Shown here: in pieces, positions 45,266-55,372 of the stretch | Layout of the letters: every line of letters starts with the position of its first letter | Position numbering within the stretch: position 1 is the first letter of the stretch | NCBI RefSeq assembly: GCF_900172365.1 | Contig: NZ_FWFJ01000001.1 | Span: 62,001 to 126,000 of the forward strand | Length of the DNA: 64,000 nucleotides | Source: Roseovarius gaetbuli | GTDB taxonomy: Bacteria; Pseudomonadota; Alphaproteobacteria; Rhodobacterales; Rhodobacteraceae | Direction: 5' to 3' | The notes under the pieces: generated by a model | The model's database searches: none | Seen by the model: the letters and a program-made list of their open reading frames with translations, nothing else | What the model was told of the DNA's origin: nothing | Program-made: the position numbers and the translations under genes

Positions 45266-47689
45266 ATGAAGACCCATGCACAGGCAGTCGTGATCGGCGG
45301 CGGCGTAATCGGATGCTCGATCCTTTATCACCTGGCCAAGCTTGGCTGGTCCGATGTGGTTCTGCTGGAACGTGACGAGCTAACCTCGGGGAGCACATGG
45401 CACGCAGCGGCCAATATTCACGGGCTGCATGACAGCGCCAATATCAGCCGCCTGCAACATTACACCATGACCCTCTACAACAGCCTTGAGCAGGAAACCG
45501 GCCAGTCCTGTGGCGTGTTTCAGCCCGGCAGCCTTTATCTTGCGCAGACCGAGAACCGCGAGCATCAGCTGCGCCTGCAGGCGGCCAAGGCCAAGCTTTA
45601 CGGGATGAATTTTCACGAGGTGACCCGTGACGAGGCCGAGCGGCTTCATCCGCTGGTCAATTTCGACGGCATCCGCTGTATCATGTGGGAGCCCGATGGC
45701 GGCAATGTCGACCCGTCGGGTGTGACCAATGCCTATGCGGCCGGTGCGCGCCAGAGGGGCGCCGAGATCAACCGCTTTACGCCCGTGACCGGCACCGAGC
45801 AACAGCCCGACGGCACATGGATCGTGCACACGCCCAAGGGCGATATCAAGACCCAATGGGTGATCAATGCCGGTGGTCTGTGGGGGCGCGAAGTGGCCGC
45901 GCTCGCGGGGATCAAGGTGCCGTTGCAGCCGACAGAGCACCAGTATTTCGTGACCGAAACCATTGCCGAGATTGCCGCGATGGACCGCCGTTTGCCCTCG
46001 GTTGCGGATCGCGATGGCGAATATTACCTGCGTCAGGAGGGCAAGGGCCTTTTGATCGGCGCCTATGAGCAGGACATGAAGTTCTGGGCCGAAGATGGCA
46101 CGCCGCTTGATTTCGCGCATGAGCTTTTTGCCGATGATCTTGACCGGATCATGGAGAATGTGATGCGCGCCATGGACCGTGTGCCGCTGGCCGCCGAAGC
46201 GGGGGTAAAGCGGGTGATCAACGGGCCGATGATCTGGTCGCCCGACAGCAATGTGATCTTGGGGCCGGTGCCCGAGTTGAAGAATTACTTCATGTGCGGT
46301 GGCATTATTCCGGGCTTTAGCCAATCGGCGGGCATGGGGTTGATGGTGGCGCAGTGGATCACCACCGGCGAGATGGAATATGACATGTTCGCCTGGGATA
46401 TCGCGCGCTTTGGTCTTTGGGCAAATGACAAAAAATTCGTCAAGGCCAAGGTGCAGGATCAATATGCCCACCGTTTTGCGATCCATTACCCTAATGAGGA
46501 ACGCAGCGCCGGGCGACCGCTGCGCACCCGCCCGGTATATGAGCGGCAAAAACAGTTGGGGGCGGTGTTTGGCCTTAACTACGGCTGGGAACATCCGCTT
46601 TGGTATGCGAGCGCGCCCGGCACGGCTGATACCAACGGCTTTACCCGCCAGAACTGGTGGGCGTCGGTTGGCGAGGAATGCAAAATGCTGCGCGAGCGGG
46701 CAGGTATCATCGACATCTCGAACTTTGCCAAGTACCGCGTCAAAGGGCCCGGCGCCGAGGATTGGCTAAACGCGGTTTTTGCCAACCGGATGCCACGTGC
46801 GGTGGGGCGCTCTTGCCTGACGCCGCTGATCGGGGTGCGCGGCGGGATTGCCGGGGATGCCACCGTGACGCGGCTCGGCGAGGATGAATTCTGGGTGATC
46901 TCCTCGGGCATGGCTGAGCGCTATCACAAGCGGTTTTTCGATGCCGTGCCCTTGCCCGAGGGCACCATCTTTGAGAGTCTGACCGAGGAGGTCTGCGGCT
47001 TTAACGTGGCCGGTCCGAAATCACGCGAGATGTTGCAGCGCTTGACCAATGCGTCACTGGCGACGGATGATTTCGCCTTCATGCGCTCGCAGCGCATTAC
47101 CCTTGGTGGCGTCGACTGTGTTGCCCTGCGTGTAAGCTTTACCGGCGATCTGGGGTGGGAATTGCATTGCGCCACCGAAGATCAGGCGCAATTGTACGAC
47201 GCGCTTCTCGAGGCGGGCAAAGAGGTTGGCGCCGGGCCGGTCGGCAGCCGAGCGCTGATGTCGATGCGGGTTGAAAAGGGCTATGGCTCGTGGAGTCGCG
47301 AATATAGCCCTGAATACTGGCCGCAAGAGGTCGGACTTGCGGGTCTTTGCAAGATGGACAAGGATTTTCTCAACAAGGGTGCGGTGCAAGAGGTGCTTGC
47401 CAAGGCCCCGCGCGAGACGCTTGTGCTGTTGCATCTGGACGAGGCGGAGGTAACTGCCTCAAACGCCGATGCCACCGGCGGCGAGCCGATCATGAAGGAT
47501 GGCAAGGGCATCGGCCGGGTCACCTCGGGCACCTATGGCTATAGCGTCGGGATGAGCCTTGCGCTTGGCTATGTCAAAGGCGCCGCGCCCGGTGACGAGG
47601 TCGAGGTGATGGTGCTGGGGCGCCCGCACAAGGCGCGCATCCTGCATGAACCACCGTTCGACCCAAGCGGCGCGCGTCTGCGGGCCTGA
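45266..47689 (+). CDS. Dimethylglycine/sarcosine dehydrogenase-like FAD oxidoreductase B
   Basis: The 807-residue protein is collinear with its divergent neighbour: DAO domain (AVVIGGGVIGCSILYHLAKLGWSDVVLLERDELTSG), covalent-FAD type GSTWHAAANIH, FAO_M region and C-terminal GCV_T/GCV_T_C folate domains. The two differ around the flavin His (AANIH against AGGFH) and throughout, so they probably act on different methylated glycines. ATG 45266 follows AAGGGAAG. Its 3' end is overlapped by the converging GGDEF-EAL frame. Confidence 0.88.
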   Translation: MKTHAQAVVIGGGVIGCSILYHLAKLGWSDVVLLERDELTSGSTWHAAANIHGLHDSANISRLQHYTMTLYNSLEQETGQSCGVFQPGSLYLAQTENREHQLRLQAAKAKLYGMNFHEVTRDEAERLHPLVNFDGIRCIMWEPDGGNVDPSGVTNAYAAGARQRGAEINRFTPVTGTEQQPDGTWIVHTPKGDIKTQWVINAGGLWGREVAALAGIKVPLQPTEHQYFVTETIAEIAAMDRRLPSVADRDGEYYLRQEGKGLLIGAYEQDMKFWAEDGTPLDFAHELFADDLDRIMENVMRAMDRVPLAAEAGVKRVINGPMIWSPDSNVILGPVPELKNYFMCGGIIPGFSQSAGMGLMVAQWITTGEMEYDMFAWDIARFGLWANDKKFVKAKVQDQYAHRFAIHYPNEERSAGRPLRTRPVYERQKQLGAVFGLNYGWEHPLWYASAPGTADTNGFTRQNWWASVGEECKMLRERAGIIDISNFAKYRVKGPGAEDWLNAVFANRMPRAVGRSCLTPLIGVRGGIAGDATVTRLGEDEFWVISSGMAERYHKRFFDAVPLPEGTIFESLTEEVCGFNVAGPKSREMLQRLTNASLATDDFAFMRSQRITLGGVDCVALRVSFTGDLGWELHCATEDQAQLYDALLEAGKEVGAGPVGSRALMSMRVEKGYGSWSREYSPEYWPQEVGLAGLCKMDKDFLNKGAVQEVLAKAPRETLVLLHLDEAEVTASNADATGGEPIMKDGKGIGRVTSGTYGYSVGMSLALGYVKGAAPGDEVEVMVLGRPHKARILHEPPFDPSGARLRA

Positions 47690-49643
47690 TCAGGGCAACG
47701 GCCCTGCACCACTGGTGCGGGGACCCGGGCCGCCGGTGGATCACCCCTGGCGTTAATTGGGCCTGCGCGCGAGACGTCCGCAGGGTAGTTATCGGTTGAG
47801 CGGGAGTGCGTGTCATCGGCGGCAAGCATCATCCAGTCGTGATCAACCAAAAGCTCCTGAATGCTGGTCGAGGGCATTGGCCTGCCGAAAAAGTAGCCCT
47901 GAACCTCTTTGCAGCCCTGTTGCTTGAGTTTGCGCGCCTGCGCCAGGGTTTCCACCCCTTCGGCATTTGACGTCATGCCAAGCGACGCGCCAAGGTCAAT
48001 GACGGCCTGGATGATGCAATCCGCCTCGGTGCTTCGGCCAAGTCCCGCGATAAAGGATTGGTCGATCTTGATCTTGTCAAATTCGATCCGGCGCAGATAG
48101 TTCAGGCTGGAATAGCCGGTGCCGAAATCATCCATCGCGATGCGCACGCCCATGGCTTTGAGCTCGCTCAGGATCGCGATGGTTTCCTCGGTGTTTTGAA
48201 GCAAAATTCCCTCGGTGATCTCAATTTCAAGCCTGTTCGGGTCGATCCCCTCGGTATCAAGCGCGCTGCGGACGGTTTCGATGATATTGCCCTGGCGAAA
48301 CTGAATCGGAGAGACATTGACGGCAAATTTCAACTCGGGCCAGTCACTTGCCTGGGCACAGGCCTGGCGAATGACCCAATCGCCGATCGGAATGATCAAC
48401 CCGGTCTCTTCTGCCAGGTGCACGAACTGATCCGGCGGCACCCGGCCTTTGGTCGGGTGGTTCCAGCGCAGCAAGGCCTCGACACCGACCATCTTGCCGG
48501 ATGTCAGATTGACCTGAGGTTGAAACTCCAGCTCAAGTTGACCCTCTGGAATGGCGCGTCTGAGATCGCCCTCAAGCTGTTTGCGGATCAGCAGTTGTTG
48601 GTTCATGTGTTCGGCGAAAAACTGTAACGATCCTCGGCATTTGCCCTTGGCGCGATAGAGCGCAAGATCGGCCTGTTTGAGAAGGGTCGCGGCCGTGATT
48701 TGCTCGTCACCGTTCTGGATCGTGATGCCGACGCTGACACCGACATAGGCCTCGGTCCCGTCAAGATCAAAGGGCCGTGCCAGCGCGGCGATGATCTGGC
48801 TGGCAAGCTGCGTGGCACGATGCGGCTGGTCCTTGGTTGTCTGCACGATGGCAAATTCATCGCCGCCCAACCGCGCCAGAAAGTCGTTGTGTTCAAGCAG
48901 GGCCTTTATGCGCGCCGTGGCTTGCTTCAATAGATCGTCCCCGGCTGCATGGCCAAGGGTATCGTTGACGTCCTTGAAGTGATCCAGATCAAGGCACAAG
49001 ACGGCCAGTGGCTGTTCTCTGTGCTCGGTATCGACGGCAGCGTTGTCGAGCCAATCGTTGAACAACGTTCGATTGGGCAGTTTCGTCAACGGATCGTGGC
49101 TTGCCAGAAACGATGCGTGATCCATCGCCCGCCGCAAGACCCCGAGGGGAAGCGTGCGCATGGCGAGAAAGATGAGGGTTCCAATGAGGCTTGAGAATAA
49201 AAAGACCACAAGGCTGCGCTCGACCAGCGGGCGCAGGCTTTGTGTGATCTCCAGAGTGCCGGCTTTGATTCCAGCATCGAATACCGGGGCGGTGGTCGTG
49301 ATCATCGGGCCGGGCAGGGCGCTATTGCCGACCTCGGTGACCAGTGCGCCGTCAATGTCATAGAGGCGGCGAATCTCGGTCTTTTCGTGCCCGTCGAGAA
49401 TTTCGTTTAATCTCAGGGATTCGAACTGCCACATTTGAGGGTTGCGCCCGATAATCTGTGAGACGGACCTTGAACTCACTTTGGCCTGCGCGCTGGAACT
49501 GCCGCGGGCGTATTCATAGCCGAAGTAAAAGTAGAAAACCGGCGCCATCACGGCAAAAGCAATGGCAAGCACCAAAGCAAAAACGTCGTCAGCTGAAGGA
49601 CACGCGGGTCAATCTCTCGGGTCAAGGTGCTTTGCTCAAACAT
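47569..49643 (-). CDS. GGDEF-EAL c-di-GMP enzyme, frameshifted near the N-terminus
   Basis: The uninterrupted frame (47569-49575) encodes a membrane-anchored sensor with helices near residues 1-20 and 118-145, an intact GGDEF motif at 237-241 and an intact EAL motif at 366-368 with the downstream DDFGTG and EGVET motifs, so both cyclase and phosphodiesterase activity are possible. That frame has no ATG start. A different frame starting at ATG 49643 (GGAAG upstream) encodes MFEQSTLTREIDPRVLQLTTF and leads into it if one T is restored in the T5 run (A5 at 49579-49583 on the given strand). The last roughly 95 residues past the EAL domain overlap the converging dehydrogenase gene by 121 bp and look non-native. 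Confidence 0.8.
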
Positions 49644-49648
49644 TGAAT

Positions 49649-50475
49649 TCACTTCCAGGCGGGGGGGGAATCATGGGCCAGAAGGATATAGCGGGCCTGA
49701 TCGGAATAGACAAAATCCCGGAACTGGGCGGCTTGAGGCGGCAAGGTTTGCTTTGAAACCACGTAAATGGACTTCAAAAGCGCGTCTGCCCGGCCTTCGG
49801 AAAAGGCGCCGTCCGACGCCGTGTTATCCAGCCTAAGGACTTTGAGGCGTCGTTTTTCCGTTTTGATCTGCCCCCTTGCGATAAGGCCGAGAGAGCCTGT
49901 CAACCGCTCAGTGCGTCGGCGTTATCCTGATCGTTGGTTGCGTTGATCAGACCGGGGCGCTCAAGGGCCTGGTCAACCGCCAGCGCCATTCCATCGGACA
50001 GCCCTTTCAGGATCTTGGTATTGGCCTCTTCGGCGGGGCGCATGACAAGACGGATCGGCGCGCCAGTTGCCCAGCGCAGGATATGCCCGGAAAATGCCCC
50101 TTCGATGGCCTTTGTGGTGATCACGTTGATCGGATTGTCTCGTGCCGTGGCAAAGACCAGAAGGGTATGGGCTAAACCCCTCGCCTGCGCGCCCGCCGCT
50201 TGTTCCGTCGCCTTTAGCGGCCGCGCGCTTAGCCCAAGATCAATCGCCTCGGCGATCACGGCCTTGATGCCGCCACTGCTTCCGAGACTTGGAAGCACCT
50301 CGACGGTCATATCCGGGTGCTGTGTCTCATAGGCCTCGGCCAAGAGGCGTATGGCTCCGAGGGCCGTCCCGGTGCCACCGAAGCGCAGCGTGTCGGCGGA
50401 TGCGACGCCGCCACAAAGCACCACCGCCAGCGTTGCCGCGGTTTTTGCGGCACTCAGCAATCTATCCTTGGCCAT
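49649..50475 (-). pseudogene. PstS-like periplasmic binding protein, broken by a 1-nt deletion
   Basis: From ATG 50475 (AAGGAA upstream) the gene encodes a signal peptide (MAKDRLLSAAKTAATLAVVLCGGVASA) and a phosphate-binding-type domain (LRFGGTGTALGAIRLLAEAY; GGIKAVIAEAIDLGLSARPL). The frame ends at TGA 49900-49902 in NADALSG, while the +1 frame continues LTGSLGLIARGQIKTEKRRL to 49649. Restoring one C/G in the AGCGG sequence just before the stop (about 49903-49907) rejoins them as NADALSRLTGSLG. The rejoined protein has about 275 residues. It lies directly upstream of the GGDEF-EAL gene, as a sensor for that enzyme would. Confidence 0.8.
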
Positions 50476-50618
50476 CGGAGTTTCCTTGGGTTTGTGTACC
50501 CGGCAAGAAAACCGCCAAAGGTTTAAAAAACAGCAAAGGGATGTGATCCCAACGACGGAAATCTGTGGAAGATTGTTTTCACTTTGGCTGAAGGAGAAAA
50601 TTAGCGCGGTTGACACAA

Positions 50619-50652
50619 AAAGCCCCGCGCCGGGGGCTCGGCGAGGGGCTTT
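50619..50652 (-). terminator. Rho-independent terminator
   Basis: AAAGCCCC and GGGGCTTT form an 8-bp stem around an inner GC-rich stem; on the minus strand the U-run TTTTT follows. It ends the minus-strand transcript of the 90-residue gene. Confidence 0.8.
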
Positions 50653-50683
50653 GGTAATTTGTACAGACGACGGTCAAGTGTAA

Positions 50684-50706
50684 CGTAGGGTGGGTGAAAC
50701 CCACGC
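50684..50706 (+). repeat. 23-bp repeat R2, copy 1
   Basis: The 23-bp unit begins CGTAGGGTGGGT and ends ACCCACGC; it contains a 6-bp hairpin GTGGGT/ACCCAC with a GAA loop. An identical copy in inverse orientation lies at 55008-55030. Confidence 0.75.
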
Positions 50707-50716
50707 GTGCCCGGCG

Positions 50717-50989
50717 CTAACGCAGAGCGCGTGGGTCCATCGCGTCGCCCGAAGTTTGCGCTGCTTCTTTCTCGGCTTTGAATTTCTTCAACTTTTCAAT
50801 CAGATAAGCGCGCGCCTTAATGTTGGCGCGGCGCACGCGAACCGAGGTCAAAAAGGCCTCTTCTGCGGTCTGTGACCCGGCGCCGAGCACCTTTTGGATA
50901 TCGGCAACAAGATCCTCGTCGCCGGTGACCTCGATGGCCTTGATCACGTCGCGCGCCAGCTCATCGGCAAGATCTTCGGTGACACCCAT
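50717..50989 (-). CDS. Conserved small hypothetical protein
   Basis: The 90-residue, mainly helical protein (MGVTEDLADELARDVIKAIEVTGDEDLVADIQKVLGAGSQTAEEAFLTSVRVRR) has a basic C-terminal half and no signal or membrane segment. GGGAG precedes the ATG. It follows the alpha/beta hydrolase gene by 14 bp on the same strand, so the two form an operon ended by the terminator at 50619. No function is known to me. Confidence 0.8.
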   Translation of the reverse strand: MGVTEDLADELARDVIKAIEVTGDEDLVADIQKVLGAGSQTAEEAFLTSVRVRRANIKARAYLIEKLKKFKAEKEAAQTSGDAMDPRALR

Positions 50990-51003
50990 CGAGTTTGCTC
51001 CCT

Positions 51004-51657
51004 TTAGCGCGTGTTTTCGGTCAGACGGCGTTTGACGTAAGAGGTCACGCTTCCGATCATCGGATCCATATGCGGATCCTCAAAGAAATGACCCGCGCCC
51101 TCGACCTCTTCATGGGTGATGGTGATACCCTGCTGTTCATGCAGTTTATTCACCAATGCCGTGGTATCGGCAGGCGGCGCGACACGGTCATTGCTGCCGT
51201 TGATGATAAGCCCAGAGGCCGGGCAGGGCGCAAGGAACGAAAAGTCATACATGTTGGCCGGCGGGCTTACCGAGATGAAGCCGGTGATCTCAGGCCGACG
51301 CATCAAGAGTTGCATACCGATCCAGGCACCAAACGAAAAGCCGGCGACCCAGCAATGTTTGGAGTTGTTGTTCATCGACTGCAGATAGTCGAGCGCCGAG
51401 GCCGCATCAGACAACTCGCCAACGCCTTGATCATATTCGCCCTGGCTTCGACCGACGCCGCGAAAGTTAAAGCGCAACACGGTGAAACCCATGTTATAAA
51501 AGGCATAATGAAGGTTGTAGACTACCTTGTTGTTCATCGTGCCGCCAAATTGCGGGTGCGGGTGAAGCACGATCGCAATCGGGGCGTCCTTTTCTTTTTG
51601 CGGATGGTAGCGGCCTTCGAGCCGACCTTCTGGGCCGGGAAAGATTACCTCGGGCAT
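51004..51657 (-). CDS. Alpha/beta hydrolase (dienelactone-hydrolase-like)
   Basis: The 217-residue protein has the nucleophile elbow GFSFGAW, an acidic residue in INGSNDRVAPP and the catalytic His in GAGHFF, the full alpha/beta hydrolase triad, with an N-terminal HPHPQFGGTMNN oxyanion region. It is a compact cytosolic form that may act on small esters; the substrate is unknown. It is divergent from iscR with 159 bp between and followed by the 90-residue gene. Confidence 0.85.
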   Translation of the reverse strand: MPEVIFPGPEGRLEGRYHPQKEKDAPIAIVLHPHPQFGGTMNNKVVYNLHYAFYNMGFTVLRFNFRGVGRSQGEYDQGVGELSDAASALDYLQSMNNNSKHCWVAGFSFGAWIGMQLLMRRPEITGFISVSPPANMYDFSFLAPCPASGLIINGSNDRVAPPADTTALVNKLHEQQGITITHEEVEGAGHFFEDPHMDPMIGSVTSYVKRRLTENTR

Positions 51658-51719
51658 GTGTTCCCTTTATCCTTGCTGTGAGGCGCGCGCGATAATCTTG
51701 ACGAAATCGCTCAAGCACC

Positions 51720-51734
51720 TTAGAACTGTTCTAA
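51720..51734. promoter_or_regulatory. Candidate iron-responsive (IscR-type) operator ahead of iscR
   Basis: TTAGAACTGTTCTAA is a perfect palindrome (7-bp half-sites, central T). It lies 83 bp upstream of the iscR start and fits the position and general shape of the Iron-Rhodo-box type site described for rhodobacterial IscR; the consensus is recalled, not checked. Confidence 0.55.
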
Positions 51735-51816
51735 ATTGCGACCAGGGCCATAATGGCTCAAAGGGAGATAAGCCTTGCGGTGCGTAAGGTCAATCTGTTC
51801 GCGGGGGAGTGGGTCA

Positions 51817-52278
51817 ATGAAACTGAGCACAAAAGGCAGATATGCGATGGTTGCGCTGGTGGATATCGCGCTTCAGCCGCAGGGCGCGGTGGTGACACTT
51901 GGCGAAGTGTCGCGCCGTCAGGACATTTCGCTGCCCTATCTCGAACAGCTTTTCGTGAAATTGCGCCGTGCCGAGCTTGTGGCCTCGGTGCGCGGGCCCG
52001 GCGGCGGCTATCGGCTTGCGCGGCCGGCGTCAGAGATCAGGGTGGCCGACATTCTGGCGGCTGTCGATGAGACGGTCGATGCGCTTCACAAGGGCGCCGG
52101 CGCGTCAGGTGGCGCGAGCGGGTCGCGGGCACAATCCATGGCAAACCGGCTTTGGGAAGGCCTGAGCGCGCAGGTTTATGTCTATCTGCATCAGACCCGG
52201 CTTAGCGATGTGGTTGACAACTCGCTGGCGCCCTGTCCGGCGGTGCCGCATCTGTTTTCAGTGGTGGATGAAGAATGA
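51817..52278 (+). CDS. iscR: IscR-type Rrf2-family regulator, single-cysteine form
   Basis: The 153-residue protein has the Rrf2 winged helix (MKLSTKGRYAMVALVDIAL; QDISLPYLEQLFVKLRRAELVASVRGPGGGYRLARP). The loop that holds three Cys ligands in Escherichia coli IscR reads ETVDALHKGAGASGGASGSRAQ and has none; the only Cys is in LAPCPAVPH near the C-terminus. A single-Cys IscR has been reported in Rhodobacter sphaeroides, and this looks the same. GGGGGAG precedes the ATG. It heads the SUF gene cluster and probably represses it. Confidence 0.88.
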   Translation: MKLSTKGRYAMVALVDIALQPQGAVVTLGEVSRRQDISLPYLEQLFVKLRRAELVASVRGPGGGYRLARPASEIRVADILAAVDETVDALHKGAGASGGASGSRAQSMANRLWEGLSAQVYVYLHQTRLSDVVDNSLAPCPAVPHLFSVVDEE

Positions 52279-52383
52279 GCCCCGTGCTGAGAGGTGTTGC
52301 GCCGCCTTCGGCGTCGCGGCAGCGCGCCCTGGCGGGCGCTATTAAAGGTGGCGTCCTGCCGGGCGCTGAATTGGGCCTGCGGC

Positions 52384-52410
52384 GCGAGTATTTTTGCCAA
52401 GAAGAAGGGG
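52384..52410 (+). repeat. Small interspersed repeat, copy 3
   Basis: GAGTATTT, a variable 6 nt ending in CC, and AAGAAGAAG occur 11-35 bp upstream of the cysteine desulfurase start, after a GC-rich region with short hairpins. It matches copies at 42472 and 45089, and its A/G-rich end supplies part of the gene's ribosome-binding context. Confidence 0.65.
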
Positions 52411-52420
52411 AAGCCGTGTA

Positions 52421-53464
52421 ATGGCGCGTGTTTACCTTGATTATAACGCGACGGCGCCGCTGCGGAGCGAGGCGCGTGCGGCGATGATTGCGGCGATGGA
52501 TGTCGTGGGCAATCCCTCGAGTGTGCATGCCGAGGGGCGCGCGGCCAAGGGTTTGGTCGAGAGAGCGCGTGCGCAGGTGGCAGCGGCCTTTGGGGCAGAG
52601 GGGGCGGATGTGATTTTCACCTCCGGTGCAACCGAAGCGGCCGCGCTTGCCTGTGCAGGACGAGGGCTTGCCGGGGCTGGCGTTGAGCATGATGCGGTCG
52701 GGGCCTGGGTGAGCGATGAGCTTGAGGTTGATGAGGACGGCCGTGTCGGTGTGCCTGATCCGGCGCGCTCGGTTTTACAGATGGCCAATTCCGAGACCGG
52801 CGTTGTTCAGGCCCTTCCCGAAGGTCTTGCGGTAAGTGACATGACGCAGGCCTTTGGCAAATTGCCGATGGCGTTCAACTGGTCAGGATGTCAGATGGCG
52901 CTTGTTTCTGCGCATAAGCTTGGCGGGCCGAAAGGGATTGGCGCACTTGTGGTGAAGCGGGGCACGGATGTAGCGGCCCAGATCCTTGGCGGTGGTCAGG
53001 AAATGGGGCGTCGGGCCGGCACGGAGAACGTGATCGGCATCGCCGGATTCGGCGCTGCTGCCGAGGCGGCAGCCCGTGATCTTGAGGGCGAGACTTGGGC
53101 CAGGGTGGAAAAACTTAGAAACATTCTAGAATCCACTATTGCACAGTTTGCAAATGAGACTATTTTTGTCGGGAAAGCCGTTGATCGCTTGCCCAACACC
53201 AGCTGCTTCATTACGCCGGGCTGGAAAGGCGAGACGCAGGTGATGGCGATGGACCTTGCCGGGTTTGCCATTTCGGCGGGCAGTGCGTGTTCCAGTGGCA
53301 AGGTGCGCGCCAGCAAGGTTTTGCGCGCGATGGGATTTGACGAGGCCAAGGCAAGCTCCGCGATACGCGTCTCGCTTGGGCCCCAGACGACAGAAGATGA
53401 GATCATGCGCTTTGCCGAAGACTGGCTGAAGCGTTGGCAAAAACATCAGGGCCGGATGGTCTGA
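52421..53464 (+). CDS. Cysteine desulfurase (IscS/NifS type)
   Basis: The 347-residue class V aminotransferase starts MARVYLDYNATAPLRSEAR and has ANSETGVVQ, the PLP Asp in VSDMTQAFGK, the PLP lysine in SAHKLGGPKG and the sulfur-carrying Cys in SAGSACSSGKV. It takes sulfur from cysteine for Fe-S assembly. At 347 residues it is shorter than IscS (about 400). It sits between iscR and sufB while a separate SufS lies at the end of the cluster, so the cell has two desulfurases in one locus. A TTAGAA-N3-TTCTAG sequence with rare codons lies at about 53116-53130. Confidence 0.9.
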   Translation: MARVYLDYNATAPLRSEARAAMIAAMDVVGNPSSVHAEGRAAKGLVERARAQVAAAFGAEGADVIFTSGATEAAALACAGRGLAGAGVEHDAVGAWVSDELEVDEDGRVGVPDPARSVLQMANSETGVVQALPEGLAVSDMTQAFGKLPMAFNWSGCQMALVSAHKLGGPKGIGALVVKRGTDVAAQILGGGQEMGRRAGTENVIGIAGFGAAAEAAARDLEGETWARVEKLRNILESTIAQFANETIFVGKAVDRLPNTSCFITPGWKGETQVMAMDLAGFAISAGSACSSGKVRASKVLRAMGFDEAKASSAIRVSLGPQTTEDEIMRFAEDWLKRWQKHQGRMV

Positions 53465-53482
53465 GAGGTTAAGGAGATAGGA

Positions 53483-55006
<1,524 letters not shown>

Positions 55007-55007
55007 G

Positions 55008-55030
55008 GCGTGGGTTTCACCCACCCTACG
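55008..55030 (-). repeat. 23-bp repeat R2, copy 2 (inverted)
   Basis: The 23 bp are the exact reverse complement of the copy at 50684-50706. It begins 2 bp after the sufB stop and may act as a 3' hairpin for the sufB message. Confidence 0.75.
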
Positions 55031-55056
55031 CATGAACGATAGGAGGCTAGACGGCG

Positions 55057-55371
55057 ATGATCATCACCACCACCCAAAGCGTCGAGGGGCGCCCGATCAC
55101 CGATTATCGCGGCATTGTTGTCGGCGAGGCGATCATGGGGGCCAATATCATGCGCGATTTCTTCGCCCAGATTACCGATGTGGTCGGCGGGCGCTCTGGC
55201 GCTTATGAAACCAAGCTTGCGGATGCGCGCGAGGTGGCGCTGCGCGAGCTTGAAGAGCGCGCGGCGGCGCTTGGGGCGGATGCGGTGGTCGGGGTTGATC
55301 TTGATTGCGAGGTTGTCGGGGAGTCGATGTTGATGGTCTCGGCCTCGGGCACGGCGGTGGTGCTGGGCTAG
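55057..55371 (+). CDS. YbjQ-family (PF01906) protein
   Basis: The 104-residue protein matches the YbjQ/UPF0145 family along its length ([68 protein letters not shown]). Structures of the family are pentameric and a metal-binding role has been suggested. AGGAGG precedes the ATG. It lies between sufB and a methyltransferase-like gene (1 bp gap), so it is transcribed with the SUF genes. Confidence 0.88.
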   Translation: MIITTTQSVEGRPITDYRGIVVGEAIMGANIMRDFFAQITDVVGGRSGAYETKLADAREVALRELEERAAALGADAVVGVDLDCEVVGESMLMVSASGTAVVLG

Positions 55372-55372
55372 G

